64,000 nucleotides of DNA from Butyriboletus loyo (lineage: Eukaryota; Basidiomycota; Agaricomycetes; Boletales; Boletaceae), in contig JBBPSI010000006.1 of the NCBI GenBank assembly GCA_038093515.1, forward strand, positions 62,001 through 126,000. Reading direction: 5' to 3'. Position numbers and translations under genes: made by a program. Under the pieces are notes generated by a model. It was not told the DNA's origin. It ran no database searches and saw only the letters and a list, made by a program, of their open reading frames with translations. This document shows, piece by piece, positions 1 through 11,900 of this stretch. Position 1 is the stretch's first letter. Each line of letters opens with the position of its first letter.

Positions 1-100
1 CTACACTACCGGTCCTGTTTGGATTCAACAGACATTTGCTCAGTTCAAGGAATGCATGCCGAGGTCGTTCGTCGAAGAATACGCGGCCTCCATTGTCTGA
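1..100 (+). CDS. Possible C-terminal end of a gene cut by the window edge
   Basis: Frame 2 is open from the left edge to TGA at 98-100 and gives 32 residues ending FVEEYAASIV. The composition looks coding (WIQQTFAQFKECMPRSF), but I do not recognise the family. Frame 1 of the same stretch is also open, to about 279, so the choice of frame is uncertain. The upstream sequence is needed to settle it. Confidence 0.22.
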   Translation, partial: YTTGPVWIQQTFAQFKECMPRSFVEEYAASIV

Positions 101-2070
101 TATTTCTGGGCCCAATGGACGACTATCCTGATTGTCAATGGGCCCCTCGTCTAGCTGCCGAAGTGTGGAATTACACGTTCGACAGTCTCGGAAAATGCTA
201 TGGACTCTTCACCCTCACCGATGCCAACTCGTTCTCGTCCGCCCGGACAAAATCTCGCGGTCGACGGCGATGGGTGTAATTGGATTTTGCACCCGGGTGA
301 ATCGGTGTAGTTACCTTTGATCGGCTGGTGGTGGGTGGGGGTGGAGAGAAGAGGGGGGCTGTGTTTGCGGTTAGCGGGGACGGAAATCAAGGAGGCGCTT
401 AATACAACAGGGAAAATGTGTCGACGAGTCTGAAAGAGTGTGGCAAGGCAAAGTCTGTTTCTGACTCTCCAGTACGTGCAGCAATCTCAATCAATCATGC
501 CCTATTCGACGTCAACTGTGGCATTCATCTCAATACATTTCCTCAACGTTCCGCCGTAGTACCTACCAAACTCCATCCGATAACCATGGTTCTTCTCCTA
601 ATGTGACGATGTGCTCTCTCGTGTACATCATCTCGACCCCGGACGCGTCTGCAGACAAGAGCGCTTGAAGCTTGACCTTTGATAGCGTACAGTGATGGCA
701 TCGATTCGAGACGCGTTTGAGTTTGAGTTTGAATAGACGTCGCTGTGTGAATGAGTCGAACTTTTAACCCCCTGCGTCAATCGATAGTAAGTTGGAGTTG
801 GACGAAAATATTAGTCTACCTTGCCGCGGCGATCTGCTGGACGGAACTTGATTTGGTTCAATTCTGCCGGCGCTTGCTGGCCGTTTTCTGTCCATTGGCA
901 CCGGGTTGCGTCACGTCTTCTTGTAAAGCATGGTTCAGTTCTGTTGTCCTCCAAGTTCGAGTCAGTCCGAATATCTCCCGGTGGGCCTCCGCGATCTTGT
1001 CTAAATTCCGGCATTGCCTCAGTTACGACTCCAACACAGACTTAGAGTCCGGGGTCAGCAGCATGTCCTTGTGTCACTAGCTTTCTTCACTCATGGCTTG
1101 AACTAGGTCCAAGCCAAGCCACGATGAATTAAATGTGGGATCTTCTGGAAACATCACCTTGGTTCAGCTGAGTGAAGAACCGGGCAGTGCTGCACCGTGA
1201 CATGTCCGAAGTAAAGCCTCTCAGAGTGAGGCAGTGTCACATCCTCAAGGTGCATTCCCAAAATCGACGGTAATAGGTATTATATCACTTGTGAACTTCT
1301 GAAAGACCAAATCCTTGCCGTGCCCCGAATTCGAACTCATTAAACGCGTTGTTCACGCCACAGATACTCGGTGATCCAACATTTCCGTTGGAGTAACGCT
1401 CGAAACCTGTCCGGACTCACATTAATACTCTTAATGCCATGACAAGACGGGAGGGCTTGGTACCCAACGCGACTCGTACCTCATTTCCAAAATCGTATGC
1501 ATTTGGCAGTGAATTCATAAGTAAGGACTGACCATGGTAAGTCCAGGATATCTCACATCGCGGACGAACCAGCTCAAGCCAGCTCAACTACCCTGGTGAA
1601 CTATGGGGCTTATGGTTAGATATATGACTCCACTATCATGGCTCCCTTCAATGTTCACGGTGCTCCGCAGTTCCACACTGCTGCTTCTCGACGACCTCAG
1701 GGACCTTGGCTGTTGTGTTCTGCGGAGCAAGACCTCCATGCCCTTTAAATACGGGGACCTCGCGACCAGAGCTCCACGCACGCTCCCTTGTCTCCTGCTT
1801 GTGTCTTGTGGCCGGAGAAACCTCAGCAAATCCCGGACCTCGCTCGCAGTTCAAAGCCAGGACACTTGTTGGCCTGCTGGTAAGAGCCCGCGACATTGGT
1901 CAATGGGATGACTTGGATTGCCGTCAGGTGTAACACGGACCGTCATAGGACGTCTAACCCATGCTATGCTACTTAGCTGAAAAACATTTTAAGCGAGCAT
2001 TGCGACAGACGCGTCTCATCCCGAGTGGGTCAGAGCGGTGTCCTTGCAGGATTCGTTGCTGTGCATGGCT
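101..2070. other. Gene-poor stretch, no supported gene
   Basis: Only short open frames occur here (none above about 110 codons), on both strands and without family motifs, splice-linked continuations or start contexts that I can support. The composition is mixed. It probably contains decayed repeats, because the adjacent 2079-2170 segment is a retroelement relic. Confidence 0.5.
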
Positions 2071-2078
2071 AGTTGCTG

Positions 2079-2200
2079 ATGTTGCCGCAGGAACGCAATC
2101 ATCCAATTTATGACAAAGAATTGCTGGCAATCATTCACGCCCCCTTGGGAGAATGCTGCCATTATCTAATTTAGTGTCGCTATCCATGGCGGTCTTCGAG
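2079..2200 (+). mobile_element. Ty3/gypsy-type RNase H relic
   Basis: Translation around 2085-2165 reads QERNHPIYDKELLAII, followed by a degraded C-H-Y-L. This matches the RNase H segment of Ty3/gypsy polyproteins (consensus N-Y-x-I-x-D-K-E-L-L-A-I followed by E-W-R-H-Y-L). An in-frame stop follows directly after HYL, and no reverse transcriptase, integrase or LTR is visible nearby, so this is a fragment of a dead element. Loosely similar codons may continue to about 2400 in shifted frames, but I cannot support them. Confidence 0.55.
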
Positions 2201-3298
2201 AATTCCTTCGAGTGTTTACCTCAGGCCGCAAAGTACTCCGTTTACTGCGCACGAAAGACTTCTAACGGATGGAATCAGAAGGTTATCCACTTTGGTTTCT
2301 TGTTCGAACTACTGTCAATGGCAATACTAATTCTAGTACGCCAGGCATCATCCGAAAACGTTCTGACCAATACACTGCTTCAATTACATCCTCGAACTAC
2401 ATAATGAAGAGGAGCGACTGCATCAAAATGAAGCGCAGGAGCTGTGTGATGGTGCCAGGTTGCGTGGCGTTCGGTGCCCTTGGTACGCTTGGTGCCTGGT
2501 ACGTTTACTACTCAGACATGGTGAGGCTGACAAATATTTACGGACTAGCGATGCCCATCCGCCAAATTGGTGGCTGAGATTACACCAGGCCCTAATTCAC
2601 CCCTGACATTTCATTAAAATGAAGGGTGGTGCTTGGTCATTTCCATGTAGGCAAATGGTGCTGCGTACGACCAATCAGAATGTTCTGGTGGTTGACTGAA
2701 GTTTCTAGTCTCCCTGGAATGTCCTGGAAGTACCGCCGCGGCCCATCAGCTATCTGGGTCTAGGTAAGCGTATGCAAAGGCCCGCCGCAAAGTGAACGTG
2801 TTGACCTCGCATCACCATTCACTGCTGATTGGGTAAGGCCCTAATTCAGCCACTCGGTAGTACAATGCCGTACTTTGGCCTGGCCTCATGTTGTCCTTGC
2901 CATTTCACGATCACACCTTTCGGGTTCTAGAATGTGGGCTTTCAGTATTCCGATCGTCCGAATCGTTTCGCCATGCATCAATGAGACCCCGGTCCGACCC
3001 TTCTTCGATTGTGGACGCCAAATCGTCTCTAGTGACGATAAGGCCTTTCCTACAAGCTCGGAGACACGTGTAAGAAGTATCTTGCCACAATATCGTGTGT
3101 TTGACGTTGCTCTTTTTTTTTCTATTGTAGAACACAATTCTATGGTAAGACTACTCCCATTGAGACCTCACCAACCTATTGTGCTGCGAGCACTTCGGTA
3201 AGTGTCGCTACCGAAGTCCATCATCCGTGACCACCCTTGCGACACGTGGAGCTGTGCCTATCACCCCCACCGCACTAGCAACGTGTGGAACGATTCGG
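2201..3298. other. Gene-poor stretch between the retroelement relic and the gag-like gene
   Basis: No coding segment can be supported. It has short frames only, a T-rich tract at about 3113-3126 and the probable promoter of the gene starting at 3299. Part of it may be further retroelement debris. Confidence 0.4.
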
Positions 3299-4620
3299 AT
3301 GTCCATCCCGAGTGTGGACTACGCAGGGTTCTCGGGGGTCCTGGACATCAAGTCAGCTCGCATTGTTACCCCGGAAGAAGTCCATGAAGCCGCAAGGTCG
3401 GCACGCGACCCGCTTATAAGCCCTGCCGCTTTCAAAGCGTCGAGCAACGATCCGTCTTCTCCACCGCCCAAGCCCTTTCTATCTTCTCCCTCGTCCGTTT
3501 ACGAACGATGCTCGAGGCATTCAAGATCAAGGAATTCGACCTCAACCCCATCTTCGAATCCTGGGCCAACCCCCCCATGTTCTACGGAGAGCCCGGGAAA
3601 GACATGCCCGTCGACGAGTGGCTTGACCAAATCAAGTCGGGCTGTGTCGAACGTAAAGTGCCAGAAGAGTACTGGCACAAACTCGCCCAGCATTACATGG
3701 GCCCAAAGGCGAAAACTCGCCTTACGGAACTGAAGAATGTCCTGGCTCAGATCAACGGAGGCAAATATCGTTGGAGCTGGAAAAAGTTCAAAATCGCGAT
3801 GAAGAACATGGGATGTACGCAACATTCGAGCTCGTGTCGTGAACTGAGAGATAATCTACTAACACCCACCTCATATTTAGGGAGCATTGATATGACCGCG
3901 ACTACCCCGGTTACGGTGGAACGTAGGTCATCGGGGAGCTGGCTAACACGCTGGAAGCCCTCGAAAGACAAGCACGCAAAGGAGAGTGAACCGATCGAGG
4001 TGACAAAAGTGGAGACCCCCGCGCCCATACCTCCACCCAAGGACTCAAACCCCCGTCCGAACCCCGTCAAGGCACTCTCCGAGACTGCGATCCACGCTGC
4101 AACGTCGGCTTTCAAAGCTCGTCACCCGCCGCAACGTTCCAACACCATGGGTGCCGCGGTCACGACGATGGCGGTCGCATCGGCACCCATCCAACCACTG
4201 CCACCGCTCCCTGTTGCGACACAGCCGGCCCAGGGTACGTCCCATGTGGGATTCCCTCTTTCGTTCCAATATGTCGCTGATGACAGAACCTGCCACTGCT
4301 TTCTAGGCGTCACTACTGTATCCAACGTCCCGACCTGGTTACTCAATGCATGCCAGGCACTCAACTTCCTCACCGCGGAGCACCCCAGGGCGATGACGAC
4401 GCTCAGTGCCGTGCTCATTACCGCGGGAACGTTGCCGGCCATACCCGCTATCAGCGGTGGTACAGTCCTGGCTTCGGGAGTCGCCCAAGCTGTTGGCGCT
4501 ATTGCCGTGGGCGTCGGTAACCTGCTTAAAGCCCAACAGGAAGGGCAGGTTCAGCTCTCGGGACAAACTCAAGCTCCATCGGGCCACCATCCACCGATGC
4601 GCGCTGCAACGTTCCAATGA
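3299..4620 (+). CDS. Gag-like protein with Ala/Gly-rich hydrophobic tail; one frame change
   Basis: The protein starts MSIPSVDYAGFSG at 3299. That frame stays open into the phase-shifted frame at 3508 (MLEAFKIKEFDLNPIF), so about one base is missing near 3503-3507, or an unrecognised splice lies there. The central part (MFYGEPGKDMPVDEWLDQI, YWHKLAQHYMGPKAKTRL) resembles retroelement gag domains, with an F-x-G-x-P...W motif and a helical A-Q-x-Y-x-G segment. Two clean introns follow: 3815-3880 (66 nt, CTAAC branch) and 4235-4306 (72 nt). Both are multiples of three without stops. A Pro/Lys-rich linker then leads to a hydrophobic Ala/Gly-rich segment (residues near LPAIPAISGGTVLASG), which could be membrane-associating. 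No zinc knuckle, protease or polymerase is attached. I recall similar proteins in Rhizoctonia-type fungi as a lineage-specific family of unknown function. It could be a domesticated gag or a decaying family member. Confidence 0.6.
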
Positions 4621-5084
4621 AAGGTCGTGGAGAGGGCACCGATACGACGAGGCTACGTCGCTAGTTGACGTAGCCATCATGTATGAGACTCTGATTTGCC
4701 ATACTTACCGACTTCTTCGCACTTTTTCCATCGCCTCTAATGTATATCATCTAACCACTGCGACGACGGTCACAGCGACAGGTGGTCTGATACAAACCTG
4801 ATCACAATCAGGTCTTCGTCTTCATGTCAATATTTGTGGATATTGTACGTAGCTCGATACCTAGTTACCGTCCAACAACGATGTGAACACGAGGAAGCCC
4901 CGTTGAACGTCTAGCGGGGCTGGAACCTTGTCTAACAAGGTTCAGTAGCAGTAGTACTTTTAGTCATTATAGCATGGAATGGGCCAAGAAACGAGTCAAT
5001 GGAAACGAAAACACGTTGTCTGGTGACTTGGTCCGTGCGGATCATGGGACGTCGACATTGTCGGGACATCCTTATTCCCATGGG
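4621..5084. other. Convergent intergenic region between the gag-like gene and the pseudouridine synthase
   Basis: The region contains 3' flanks of two converging genes and no supported open frame. A perfect short inverted repeat lies at 4923-4943 and is listed separately. Confidence 0.5.
4923..4943. repeat. Perfect 8-bp inverted repeat (hairpin)
   Basis: Arms GAACCTTG and CAAGGTTC flank a 5-nt loop TCTAA. It lies about 300 bases past the stop of the gag-like gene, in non-coding DNA. It may fold in a 3' UTR or be chance; nothing else supports a function. Confidence 0.5.
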
Positions 5085-6502
5085 TCAACGGGTCATGTGA
5101 TGGCTAGGCTTTAGCCACTTGCCGTCGAGGTCCGGAATTTCATGACCGGCAGGTTCACCGTCGACGAATAGCCCACCAGTGATGTCCCACTTGTCCAGCG
5201 GGATGCCTGCATCCTTGCAGAGCGTCACAAAGTCGCTCGGAAGGGCTGCAGCCACCTCAAGTCGAAAATGTTTGTTCGGTCCTGTTTTTCTATATCGCTA
5301 GAAGGAAATGAAGGGATTGAGCGGATGTGATAGGCAAACATGATAGGCATGATGAGAACCAGGCTTACGGAAAAGCACGAACGGGAGGCATGCAGAAACA
5401 TCCTGTTTTCGGGAACTCTGATAGTGCGGGCGATTTTCTCGGAAATTGGACTGCGAGAGTACACGGGATCACCAAGAATAGGTGCTTGGATATCGTCAGC
5501 ATTATAGCCATTGGCGCAAAGAGCATACAAGCTGAGTGGCCTACCATGTAATGAATGGGCGAGGTGAACACGAAGTTGGTGCTTTAACCCGGTGTGGAGC
5601 GTGAGTTTGAGTAAAGACAGGGGTACCTTGGGCTAACCACGTGTTTGAGCTGATATGAAGTGGAGTAAGGGTGAAGAGTACCAACAGAAGAAGCCACGAG
5701 TTCCCAATCTGTGGCTGCGAACTTGGCCTTGCAGCTCTGGCTGATAGATACATGCCCCCCGTCAGCCTCGATAGCATCCCTGATTTCACCGCTCCGCGCT
5801 TGAAAAGATTTTTCGCCTCCCCTCACCAATGCCAGATAGGTCTTGCCGACAGTTCTGTCGTGAAACTGTTGCGACAACTGCCTCGCGGCGCTAAGGTTCT
5901 TGGCGAGCACGAGGGCTCCAGTAGTGGACTACGAGTTGAGATTACATTAACTTGGTTGAGATGCAAACATGCCACGAACCTTGTCCAGGCGATGAACGGT
6001 GTGAGGTACTTTATCCAAATGAAAGTGGACCTTCAAGTCTAGAAAAGAAAGCTCGCGGAAGCTCGATCACGAGACGATAAGCACTCGCCTGAGAGTATAT
6101 CGTTGAATTTATCTACATTTCTCTCTTTAGGCTTTTGGTCCTGTGTACGAATTTAAATTTAACCAAGGGTGCCAACCTGTGTGCACCCACTTCACTATCC
6201 TGTACGTTGGACCCTTGGCAAATGAGAAATGGCGGTTTGTTGAGCACGATGATGCCCCGGTCGGCGTATATCGCTAACCTAGACCAGTTCTTCGAAGCTG
6301 CGTACATGCGAGAGAAGTTGGTGCTGAGGGCTCTTCGATGACTAAGCAGGTCGCTACAATTTGGATTTGAACTCAGGAGCAACCAGACCAATGTCGTTTG
6401 CTTGGGCAGAGAGATCGTACACCAGATATTCTTCGACTCGGTTGCTTTCATTTGGATGCAGAGTCGTAACGGAAGGTATCGGAAAACAAAATGTTTGGTC
6501 AT
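5085..6502 (-). CDS. RluA-family RNA pseudouridine synthase, probably mitochondrial
   Basis: This isomerises uridine to pseudouridine in RNA. Visible blocks in order are the N-terminal core LAIYADRGIIVLNKPPFLIC (about 6295-6236), the catalytic block with the HRLDK motif at 5994-5980 holding the nucleophilic Asp, then TTGALVLAKNLSAARQLSQQ and GKTYLALVRGGEKSF, and a C-terminal end LDKWDITGGLFVDGEP stopping with TGA at 5087-5085. The reading frame moves between segments, so several short introns are needed. One is clear: GTTCGT after HRLDK to TAG before TCCACTACTGG. The start is uncertain. ATG 6502 gives a longer, basic N terminus that could be a mitochondrial leader, while ATG 6307 lies just before the conserved core. 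The organisation resembles fungal mitochondrial rRNA synthases of the PUS5 type, but substrate specificity cannot be read from sequence. The gene is divergent from ADE13. Confidence 0.82.
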
Positions 6503-6570
6503 GTTGTGAGAGTCTTCGGAGAAATGGGCTTGGTGTTTTCATCGCAATCCTCTACAGCACTATTGGCGGC

Positions 6571-8539
6571 ATGGAGGCCTTCGAAACCTATCAGACACCG
6601 CTTTCGAGGTCAGATATCTTGGTATACTGTCGCAGCCATCAGAGTTCAATCGGTGAAACAGCCGTTATGCCAGCAAAGAGATGTCCTATCTGTTTTCCTC
6701 GGCGGTGCGTGTCGTAGAACTGATGGCAATGCCCGCGATCTACAATTTTACATGGTTCTAGAACCGTTTCAAAACATGGAGAGAATTGTGGCTCAATCTC
6801 GCCATCGCAGAGAAACAACTCGGGCTTCCGATCAGTGATGAAGCTCTCGAACAGATGAAGGCGAATCTCGTATGAAACCACTTTAGGTTCATTGTACACT
6901 GTTTGAGTTGGCAAGGTAGGATCTGACTCCGGAACAATTCAACATCGCTGCAAAAGAAGAGAAGATACGCCGTCACGATGTTATGGCACACGTTCACACA
7001 TTTGGGCAGGTTGCCCCAGCTGCGGCGGGCATCATCCAGTACGGTTCATCTTCCTCCTTCGCCACTCCACGGTGGTATTTATGCACGTGTATTTTTGCAG
7101 CTTAGGCGCCACCTCCTGTTATGTGACAGAGTGCGTGTAGCCACTTTGGTAGATGTGACTCACCAGTTGAACCGGGGATCAGCAATGCGGATTTGATCTT
7201 TATCCGAACAGGCCTGGGTTATCTCCTTAAATCTCTCGCCGTTCTAATCTCGCGCCTCTCGGCTTTCGCAGTCCAATACAAGGACCTTCCGACTCTGGGT
7301 TTTACGCACTTCCAGCCCGCACAGCTCACTACGGTCGGAAAACGCGCGACTCTCTGGATTCAGGTGATGTCCATTCCACGATCTCGTCATGAGAAGAACA
7401 ATTCACCCGGTATTTCAGGAGCTTCTATGGGATCTACGAAATATCAAGCGTGCGCGAGACGACCTCGGATTCCGTGGTGTGAAGGGAACAACCGGAACAC
7501 AAGCGAGCTTCCTAGCCTTATTCGATGGAGATCACGACAAAGTAGAGGAACTAGATAAACTTGTGACGAAGCTCAGCGGGTTTGAATATGCGTATCCTGT
7601 CACTTCTCAGACGTACTCGCGCAAGATCGATATCGATGTCTTGGCACCTCTCGCGTCGCTCGGTGCTACGGCCCACAAACTTGCAACCGATTTGAGGTTG
7701 CTGGCTAATCTTAAAGTCGGTGTATTTCCTTACAAGATCGATCACGTTGAATTCTCCATTGACATGACGGCGATTACAGGAAGTCGAAGAGCCATTTGAA
7801 TCGACTCAGATAGGCTCCTCCGCGATGGCCTACAAGCGGAACCCAATGCGGTGCGAGCGCGTGTGCAGCTTGTCACGGCACCTTATGGTATTGCACCAAA
7901 ATGTGCTGATGACGTCCAGTGTGCAGTGGTTTGAGCGGACTTTGGATGACAGGTCATTCATTTTTACTCATGAGAAAGAGATCACTAACGCAAGCGTAGT
8001 GCGAATCGTCGAGTGACACTCCCGGAAGCGTTCCTGACTGCAGACATTGTCCTCTCGACTCTGCGAAATGTGTCTGAAGGCTTGGTAGTGTATCCCAAGG
8101 TTATCGCTCGCCGGATTTCTCAAGAGCTTCCATTCATGGCAACCGAAAACCTGATCATGGCTATCGTCAAAAAGGGTGGTGATAGGCAGGAAGCACACGA
8201 GAAGATCAGAGTGAGCCGACTTCTGCTGTCACGAGTGATGTGATCAATACGTTCATCGTTTCCGTAATTTCTTCGGCTAAATAGGTCCTCTCCCACGAGG
8301 CTGCGCACCAGGTGAAACACATGGGACTGGAGAACGATCTCATTGAACGTGTGGGAGGGGATGCTTACTTTGATCCTATCAAAGAAGAGCTAGATGCACT
8401 GCTGGAACCACGAACGTTCATCGGGAGGGCACCGGAACAGGTGGACAGGTTCATCAAGGAGTGGGTGGAGCCGGCTCTGGCGGACGAGGAGCTGCACGAA
8501 GCGGTTTTAGTAGCTGGGCAGGTGGAGCTGAGCGTTTAG
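6571..8539 (+). CDS. ADE13: Adenylosuccinate lyase
   Basis: This enzyme acts twice in purine synthesis: it splits SAICAR to AICAR and adenylosuccinate to AMP, releasing fumarate each time. It is a homotetrameric cytosolic enzyme. I could join ten exons with consistent phase: 6571-6608, 6662-6704, 6762-6869, 6920-7043, 7106-7130, 7183-7363, 7419-7715, 7780-7952, 8000-8210 and 8285-8539. They encode 484 residues, against about 480 for the yeast enzyme. Family blocks are present: the substrate-binding [20 protein letters not shown] region, [30 protein letters not shown], and the superfamily signature [10 protein letters not shown] near 7815-7846, whose flexible loop carries the catalytic serine. 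The C terminus ends [10 protein letters not shown]. Exon 5 is only 25 nt. The start ATG 6571 gives [12 protein letters not shown], typical of fungal orthologues. There is no sign of decay. The neighbour upstream is the divergent pseudouridine synthase. Confidence 0.96.
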
Positions 8540-8983
8540 TTAGGCACGACTCGGCCCGAAATTGTCGCTTCTGTACGTGCCTTCGGAGCTTGAACTTTGA
8601 AAGAGCGCCGAAACATTTGGCAGACGCCGCGGTCAGTTACGCTTGATATCGCTCGGGACCGTTGGAAGCGTCCTCGACAGACTCGGTGTCGTGTACGAAA
8701 CCCAGTTGGAAGGCGGCGGGGCCGGAAAGGAAAACAGGTCGGTCGCTGTGTTGGATTTTTAGCAACACCTAACAGCGACACGCAGCAGCGGAAGGAAATA
8801 GAGAGCCGCATCAATTCGCACGTTTGCTCCTTTGTCAGGTTGGAATTTGTTTGCATCCCTGAGCTTGCTTTTCTCCTCCCAACTGCCATCGGTTGGGTTG
8901 TCCTGCTCAATCGAAATCCGTCAGGACCTTTCGTCGTGTTTTCTGTCTTCCCGAACAGCCTTGGACCTCCACTTCCAGGTGCA

Positions 8984-11900
8984 ATGACTAGTCTCCAAAT
9001 CCCAGACCCTTCCTACTCGGGCTCTTCGCGGCAACATGGTGCCTCTCGTCCTGTCTCTGTCTCAGCCCAACCATCGCCCACCGCGAATCATCAATCCTCA
9101 TCCAGAAGACAAAGGGCCTCTCACCAGGTCGTCTCCCCTCAGCATCAACAACAAGCAGTTGATGATCAACCTGCATTTCGTGACGTGTACTCACATCCAG
9201 CCGCTGTAGCCTACGCGGCCGCACATCCGCGGAGGACCATCCCCAAGTTTGGTCCATACCTACTCTTGCAGACAGTGGGAGAAGGCGAGTTCGGCAAGGT
9301 CAAACTCGGCTTGCACAGTCAGTGGGGTGAAGAAGTCGCTGTAAAATTAATACGTCGCGGTAACATCGATAGCTCCGTACGGATGTCAAAGGTCGAGCGC
9401 GAGATCGAAGTTCTCCGGGTAAGCATCTTTTGCCGACGATGGAATTAATATTCACTTGCCCTTAGACCTTGAAGCATCCGAATATCGTCCGCCTGTACGA
9501 TGTCATCGAAACAGACAAATACATCGGCATCATTCTTGAGTACGCCTCAGGTGGCGAGCTCTTTGACCATATCTTGGCCCACCGCTATCTCAAGGAGAAA
9601 GACGCTGCAAAACTCTTTTCTCAGCTCATCTCTGGTGTCTGGTACATTCATCAAAAGAAAATCGTTCATCGTGATCTCAAACTCGAAAACCTACTCCTCG
9701 ACCGCAACCGTAACGTTATAATCACAGATTTCGGATTCGCTAACCGTTTCGAACATCGTACCGACGATCTCATGCAAACCAGCTGTGGTTCTCCCTGCTA
9801 TGCTGCACCAGAGCTAGTCATCTCTGAAGGCCTTTACGTTGGCTCTGCTGTCGATATCTGGTCCTGCGGCGTCATCCTGTATGCCATGCTTGCAGGCTAT
9901 CTCCCCTTTGACGACGACCCTGCTAATCCTGATGGCGACAACATCAATCTCCTGTACAAGTATATTGTCAATACCCCCCTCTCTTTTCCCGAATATGTTT
10001 CTGCGGAAGCCAGAGACCTTCTGTGCACGATGCTCGTCCCAGATCCTACGCGTCGTGCAGATTTACGGTCGATCATGGCACATCCCTGGCTGTCTGCTTA
10101 CGCCCACATCTTCTCCAAGGGCGTCGATGATCTTGAGCGTGCCGCTATGGAACAACACCAGATGAAGCGGCTGGCTTATCAGAGGCAGATGCGCCAAGCA
10201 GCCACCGCCCAACCGGAGCCCAGCAGAGTTGCGCGTACCCAAAGTGCTCGTGTCGATGGCATGCTCAATGTCTCCACTTCTACGAATCCAAGGAGTCACT
10301 CCTATAGAGACAATTTACCCGCTGGTCAACCAGAATACCTCTATGAGACGTCCATCGACCAGTCGATATACTCATCATCATCTCCCCCTCCACCTCACTC
10401 TCGTAATGCTGTTTCTCTCGCTGTCACCCCTGCTACGTCTGTGGGTCCCGATGACGATCCGTTTGCGCCTTCAAGTATTGTCAATATTCCTGTCACAATC
10501 TCATCACCGGATGAAGGACCCTCTGTCACTCCCAATATCCAAGATATCGATTCTTCCTACCCTCCCAATGGTTCTGCAAAGTCTCCTACAGATACAGGCA
10601 AAAAGAAACCTACCGGGGGTTTCCGGCACACCATTCAGGTAGAGTACCCTGGCGATCCCCATCCCCAGGAGCTGGCCGCTGGGTCCAGCCATGGCAGATC
10701 CTCGAGAGCAGACCCATCTTCTGCTCGTCCCAGCTCCAAGCAGGACGTCGAGCCTCGCGATCGTATGGTGTCCGGATCTCATACCACCCCCCGTGCACCT
10801 GGAGAGAAGGCCTCTGCGGTACCCTATACCGCTGCCGAGATGTCTACACCCAAACCGCTTCCTCCCGCTCCATTTACTTATTCCCATGTTGACACGACAC
10901 ACCTCACACCTTCTGCCGCGCCGCGCGAGAACCAGCCTCAGACGCCTTCGGTCGCTATCTCTCCAGCTAGTCCCACTGCGATCGCAAATGCGGAGGACAG
11001 GTCTTCCCAGTCCGTCAATACTGCCACTGGCTCCTCAGGCTCTGGGTCAAGCCGCCACCGTAAAGGCTTATCAGTGGACAAGTTTGGGCTTGGCAAGATA
11101 TTCGGTACAAACGGTGACCAATCCGTCGTCAATGGTATGCGGTCCCGTGTCCCATCTGAAATCTCGGCTTCTGGTACGCCCGTGGCGGAAGAGAGGAGGG
11201 CACCATCGACGGTTACAAACACCGACGACACTGCCAAGAATGCCCTTCTGAGCCCTGCCTCACCCAGTTTGACTGACTCGGCCAAGAAGAACAGGAGGAA
11301 CACTCTCACAGTTATGGTCGAGCCCTTGAGCCGCACCATCAAGTCGCGGAAAGGCAAGACTCCCATTGGTGAGAGCCCCGTCAAAGACAACCGGGACCTC
11401 GAGAAGCAATTGCCGCCGTCTTCCACTGCTTCTCCTTCCCAGATCGGTCGTGGTACTGTATTCCCCAGCGTGGCGAAGGACGGACATCAAACCCACGACA
11501 TGCCCGCATCGACGACCAAAGCTCGCAATGTCATGCAGTGGTTTAGGAGAAAAAGCAGTGTCAAGCCCGATGGAGAGGAATCCCCTGATCTGGGGGCTAT
11601 GCGCACTGGCACGGATCTCTCGTCGCGTTCGCAGATTCCAACGCCGAGTTCCAAGACGGAGTTGGATAGAAATGGAGATCAAGGTCGATCCGCGTACCCT
11701 GGGGAGACCTCGTTCTCGTTCTCCAGGGCTGGATGGAAGTTCAATGCTTCTACCCCTACCAAGGACGTCTTGCGCATCCATCATGGTGCTGTTGATCAAA
11801 CTACGATCACCACTCGACCACCTCCAGAAGTTATCAAACATGTTTGCAAAGTGTTGGAGGAGATGGGTATGGAGATCAAAGCGGAAAGCGATTACAAGTA

